A stretch of DNA of 18,476 nt from Clostridia bacterium. Lineage in GTDB: Bacteria; Bacillota; Clostridia; TANB77; CAG-508. How positions within the stretch are numbered: position 1 is the stretch's first letter; the number at the start of each line of letters is the position of its first letter. The notes beneath the pieces were generated by a model. That model did not search any database, had not been told where the DNA came from, and saw nothing but the letters and a program-made list of their open reading frames with translations. This document shows, piece by piece, positions 16,122 to 18,476 of the stretch. Where the stretch lies: positions 1-18,476 of the forward strand of contig CAAEVK010000024.1 in the NCBI GenBank assembly GCA_900759475.1. Reading direction: 5' to 3'. The position numbers and the translations under genes are program-made.

Positions 16122-16211
16122 TTGTATAGTAAAAATAAAAACAATTATTGACGAAAATAAATACATATGATAAACTTACAAAAACAAAAGTTCTATAAAA
16201 GGAGAAAAAAT

Positions 16212-17285
16212 ATGAAATTTGTACATATAGCAGATATGCATTTTGACACTGCATTTACAACATTGGACACCAAAAAAAATATAGGAGATTTAAGACGCCT
16301 AGAACAAAGAGATGTTTTTAAACAAATTATAGAATATATTAAGCAAGAGCAAATTGAATATTTTTTCATTGCAGGTGACTTATACGAACAAGAATATATT
16401 AGACAAAGTACCATTGAATATATTAATAATTTATTTAAAACGATTCCTAATACACAAATATTTATTTCGCCTGGAAATCATGATCCATTTATACAAAATT
16501 CTTTTTATGCACAATTTCCTTGGAATAATAATGTACATATATTTTCCTCTAAAATAGAAAAAATTTCAACACAAGAAGCAGATATTTATGGTTTTGGATT
16601 TAATGATTTTTATTGTAAAGATTGTAGATTAGAAAATTTAGAAATTGAAAATAAAAACAAATTAAATATTTTAGTAATTCATGGAAGCATAGAGGGTGGA
16701 AGTGCAGAAAATACAGAATATAATCCTATTAAAAAAAGTATTTTACAAGAAAAAGGTTTTGACTATATTGCTTTAGGACATATTCATAAAACAAACTTTA
16801 ATACAACAGAAAATAATAATATTATTTATCCTGGTTCTACTATATCATTTGGATTTGATGAATTAGGAAAACATGGAATGATAGTTGGAAATTTAGAAAA
16901 AAATCAATTAGAATTAAATTTTATAAAATTAGATAATCGAATTTTTCAGGAAATAAATTTAGACATTTCTAATATTTTTTCAGAGGAAGAATTAATAGAA
17001 AAGTTAAATGAATTAAATTTAGAAGAAAATACAGAAAATAAAATTATTTTAATAGGAATAAGAAATTTTGAAATAAAAATAAATCATATTTTAAAATTAA
17101 TTCAAAATGAAAAAATTATAAAAATAAAAAATGCTACAAAAATAAAATATAATTTAGAAGAAATTTCTAAAGAAAATAATTTAAGAGGAATATTTGTAAA
17201 AGAATTATTAAAAAAATTAGAAAATGAAGAATATTCAAAAGAAGAAATTTTACAAGCAATTGAAATTGGTTTGAGTTTAATTTAA
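16212..17285 (+). CDS. YhaO/SbcD-like metallophosphoesterase (DNA repair exonuclease)
   Basis: Calcineurin-like phosphoesterase of the SbcD/Mre11 group, probably a Mn-dependent nuclease acting with the ATPase encoded next. The start at 16212 is seven bases past AAAGGAG; an in-frame ATG at 16167 has no such site. All metal motifs are present: ADMHFD (D8, H10), GDLYEQ, GNHDP, VIHGS and GHIHKT. At 357 residues it matches YhaO. The C-terminal 100 residues are Lys/Glu/Ile-rich and helical, like the ATPase-binding cap of SbcD proteins. It has no in-frame CGG. The gap of 159 bases to the ATPase gene holds no gene or clear signal. Confidence 0.87.
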   Translation: MKFVHIADMHFDTAFTTLDTKKNIGDLRRLEQRDVFKQIIEYIKQEQIEYFFIAGDLYEQEYIRQSTIEYINNLFKTIPNTQIFISPGNHDPFIQNSFYAQFPWNNNVHIFSSKIEKISTQEADIYGFGFNDFYCKDCRLENLEIENKNKLNILVIHGSIEGGSAENTEYNPIKKSILQEKGFDYIALGHIHKTNFNTTENNNIIYPGSTISFGFDELGKHGMIVGNLEKNQLELNFIKLDNRIFQEINLDISNIFSEEELIEKLNELNLEENTENKIILIGIRNFEIKINHILKLIQNEKIIKIKNATKIKYNLEEISKENNLRGIFVKELLKKLENEEYSKEEILQAIEIGLSLI

Positions 17286-17444
17286 AGTGCAACAGAATAT
17301 GTAAACACAAAACAAACTAAAAACATCTGTAATAATTAATAAATTTCTTCGGAAATAAGGAAAATATAAAAACAACAACAAAGCAAAATTAAATATACAT
17401 AAAATAAAATAATGTAGAATGAATTAGGATTAAGGAGTGATACT

Positions 17445-18476
17445 TTGAAAATAAAACATATAAAAATTAATGCATTTGGAAAATTAAGAAATAAAGAAAT
17501 TAATTTACAAGACCATATTAATATTATTTATGGAAAAAATGAAGCAGGAAAATCCACTTTATTAAAATTTATTTTATCTGTTTTTTATGGAAGTTCTAAA
17601 AATAAAAATAAAAAAGAAATTAGTGATTTTGAAAAATATAAACCTTGGGGAACAGAAGAATTTTCACGGAAAAATAATTTATGAATTAGACAATCAAAAT
17701 AATTATGAAATATATAGAGACTTTTCAAAAAAGAATCCTAAAATTTATAATCAATATGGAGAAGACATTTCAAAAGAATTTACTATAGATAAAAATAAAG
17801 GTAGCGAGTTTTTTAAAGAGCAAACAGGAATAGAAGAAGAAATGCTTTTTAATACAGCAGTAATAGAACAAAACGAAACAGAACTAGATAAAGGACAGCA
17901 AAATGTAATTATTCAAAAATTAACCAATATTATTTCAACAGGTGAGGATAATATATCTTTTAAAAAAATGATAGAAAAATTAAATAAAAAACAATTAGAG
18001 GAAATAGGAACAACTAAAACAACAGAAAGGCCAATTAATATAATAATGGAAAAATTAAATAAATTAAATCAACAAAAAAATAAAATTACAGAAATAAAAA
18101 ATCAAAAATATGAAATTGAAAATCAAAAAGAAGGATTAGAAAATCAAAAAAAACAATTAGAACAAAAAATAAAAATAATAAAAAAAATAAAAAATAATAA
18201 AGAAAACGAATCCATTGATAAAGAAATTATTTTATTAAATGAAAAATCAATACAGGAAACAAATCAAAAAGTAGAAGAATTAAAAAAACAAAAAAATAAT
18301 TCAAAAATTAAAAATAAAAAAATAATAATTATTTTATTTTTAATATTTTTATTAGCAGACATGTTATTAACGATTTTTAATCAAAATTACATTTTAAATT
18401 ATATTATATATATTATTAGTATAATTTATTTTTTATTTTTTGGAATTAATAGTTTTAATAATTTTCAAAAAAATAA
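17445..18476 (+). CDS. YhaN/Rad50-like ATPase, partial, with +1 frameshift at CGG (17667)
   Basis: N-terminal part of an SMC/Rad50-type ATPase, the usual partner of YhaO. The TTG start at 17445 lies seven bases after AAGGAG. Walker A GKNEAGKST is at about 31-39. The zero frame stops soon after CGG at 17667. Skipping the C restores EEFSGKIIYELDN, as expected between the Walker A and Q-loop regions, and the frame then stays open to the window end, about 343 visible residues. After LFNTAVIEQNETEL comes a long Lys/Gln/Asn-rich coiled coil (about 190-290) and then two hydrophobic segments (about 293-308 and 316-333), seen in YhaN-type proteins. The C-terminal ATPase half lies beyond the window. 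The restored frame is easy to miss because it has neither start nor stop inside the window. Confidence 0.85.
17667..17670 (+). other. In-frame CGG +1 frameshift site in the YhaN-like gene
   Basis: TCA-CGG-A; skipping the C gives TCA-GGA (Ser74-Gly75). The zero frame ends at TGA four codons after the CGG, while the +1 frame remains open for about 270 codons. Confidence 0.83.

Noticed and set aside
16167..16211. Upstream ATG at 16167 for the YhaO-like gene
   Set aside because: AAAGGAG at 16198-16204 serves the ATG at 16212, and the family begins with MKFVHIAD-like residues.
2080..17670. The eight breaks as random sequencing or assembly errors
   Set aside because: Random indels would hit different bases, phases and homopolymers. 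Here all eight are one C before a Gly codon, none is in phase 2 or 3, and no in-frame CGG is left unshifted. A modification-linked caller error remains possible and is the main alternative, so reads should be checked.
2080..17670. CGG reassigned to another amino acid (as Trp or Gln in some low-GC bacteria)
   Set aside because: Any three-base reading of CGG keeps the zero frame, which ends at a stop shortly after every site. Only a +1 move or four-base reading restores the proteins.

Overview
The window looks like a chromosomal segment of a low-GC, spore-forming Clostridia-type Firmicute, probably uncultured. The evidence is strong A/T codon bias, an alpha/beta-type SASP, a sleB-ypeB spore-germination pair, and the gene order SRP RNA-dnaX-ybaB-recR known from Bacillus subtilis and its relatives.

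Layout: (1) 1-900, remains of two insertion sequences: the 3' end of an IS3-type transposase and, directly behind it, an IS481-like DDE transposase without its N-terminus. (2) 945-3751, promoter, SRP RNA, dnaX, ybaB and recR. (3) 3790-4915, minus strand, a processive diacylglycerol or MurG-like glycosyltransferase that shares a terminator with recR. (4) 5076-7370, sleB, ypeB and a SASP gene: spore germination and spore DNA protection. (5) 7481-11700, an alpha/beta hydrolase, a membrane-anchored MurF-like ligase, D-Ala-D-Ala ligase and YqeK: peptidoglycan precursor synthesis. (6) 12087-12975, a CbpA/DnaJ-like co-chaperone. (7) 13034-16011, a perfect consensus promoter with a palindrome at its start site, two unrecognised small proteins and a VirD4/TraG-type coupling ATPase. 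(8) 16212 to the end, a YhaO/SbcD-like nuclease and the first part of a YhaN/Rad50-like ATPase.

The main observation is a recoding pattern. Six genes (dnaX, the glycosyltransferase, sleB, the dnaJ-like gene, the coupling ATPase and the YhaN-like ATPase) look frameshifted. At all eight break points one extra C lies directly before a Gly codon, forming an in-frame CGG (CGGA seven times, CGGT once). Skipping that C, which is a +1 shift, restores a full-length conserved protein each time, including a Walker A motif that needs two shifts 13 nt apart and a SleB catalytic GEARGE motif. I found no in-frame CGG anywhere in the window that is read as arginine, whereas CGG trinucleotides in the other two phases are common (about 27) and harmless. 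CGA, CGT and CGC are read as Arg normally. The simplest reading is that CGG has no ordinary arginine tRNA in this organism and that ribosomes move +1 at CGG, or decode CGGN as a four-base glycine codon. The phase restriction argues against random sequencing error or gene decay, but raw reads and peptides are needed for proof.
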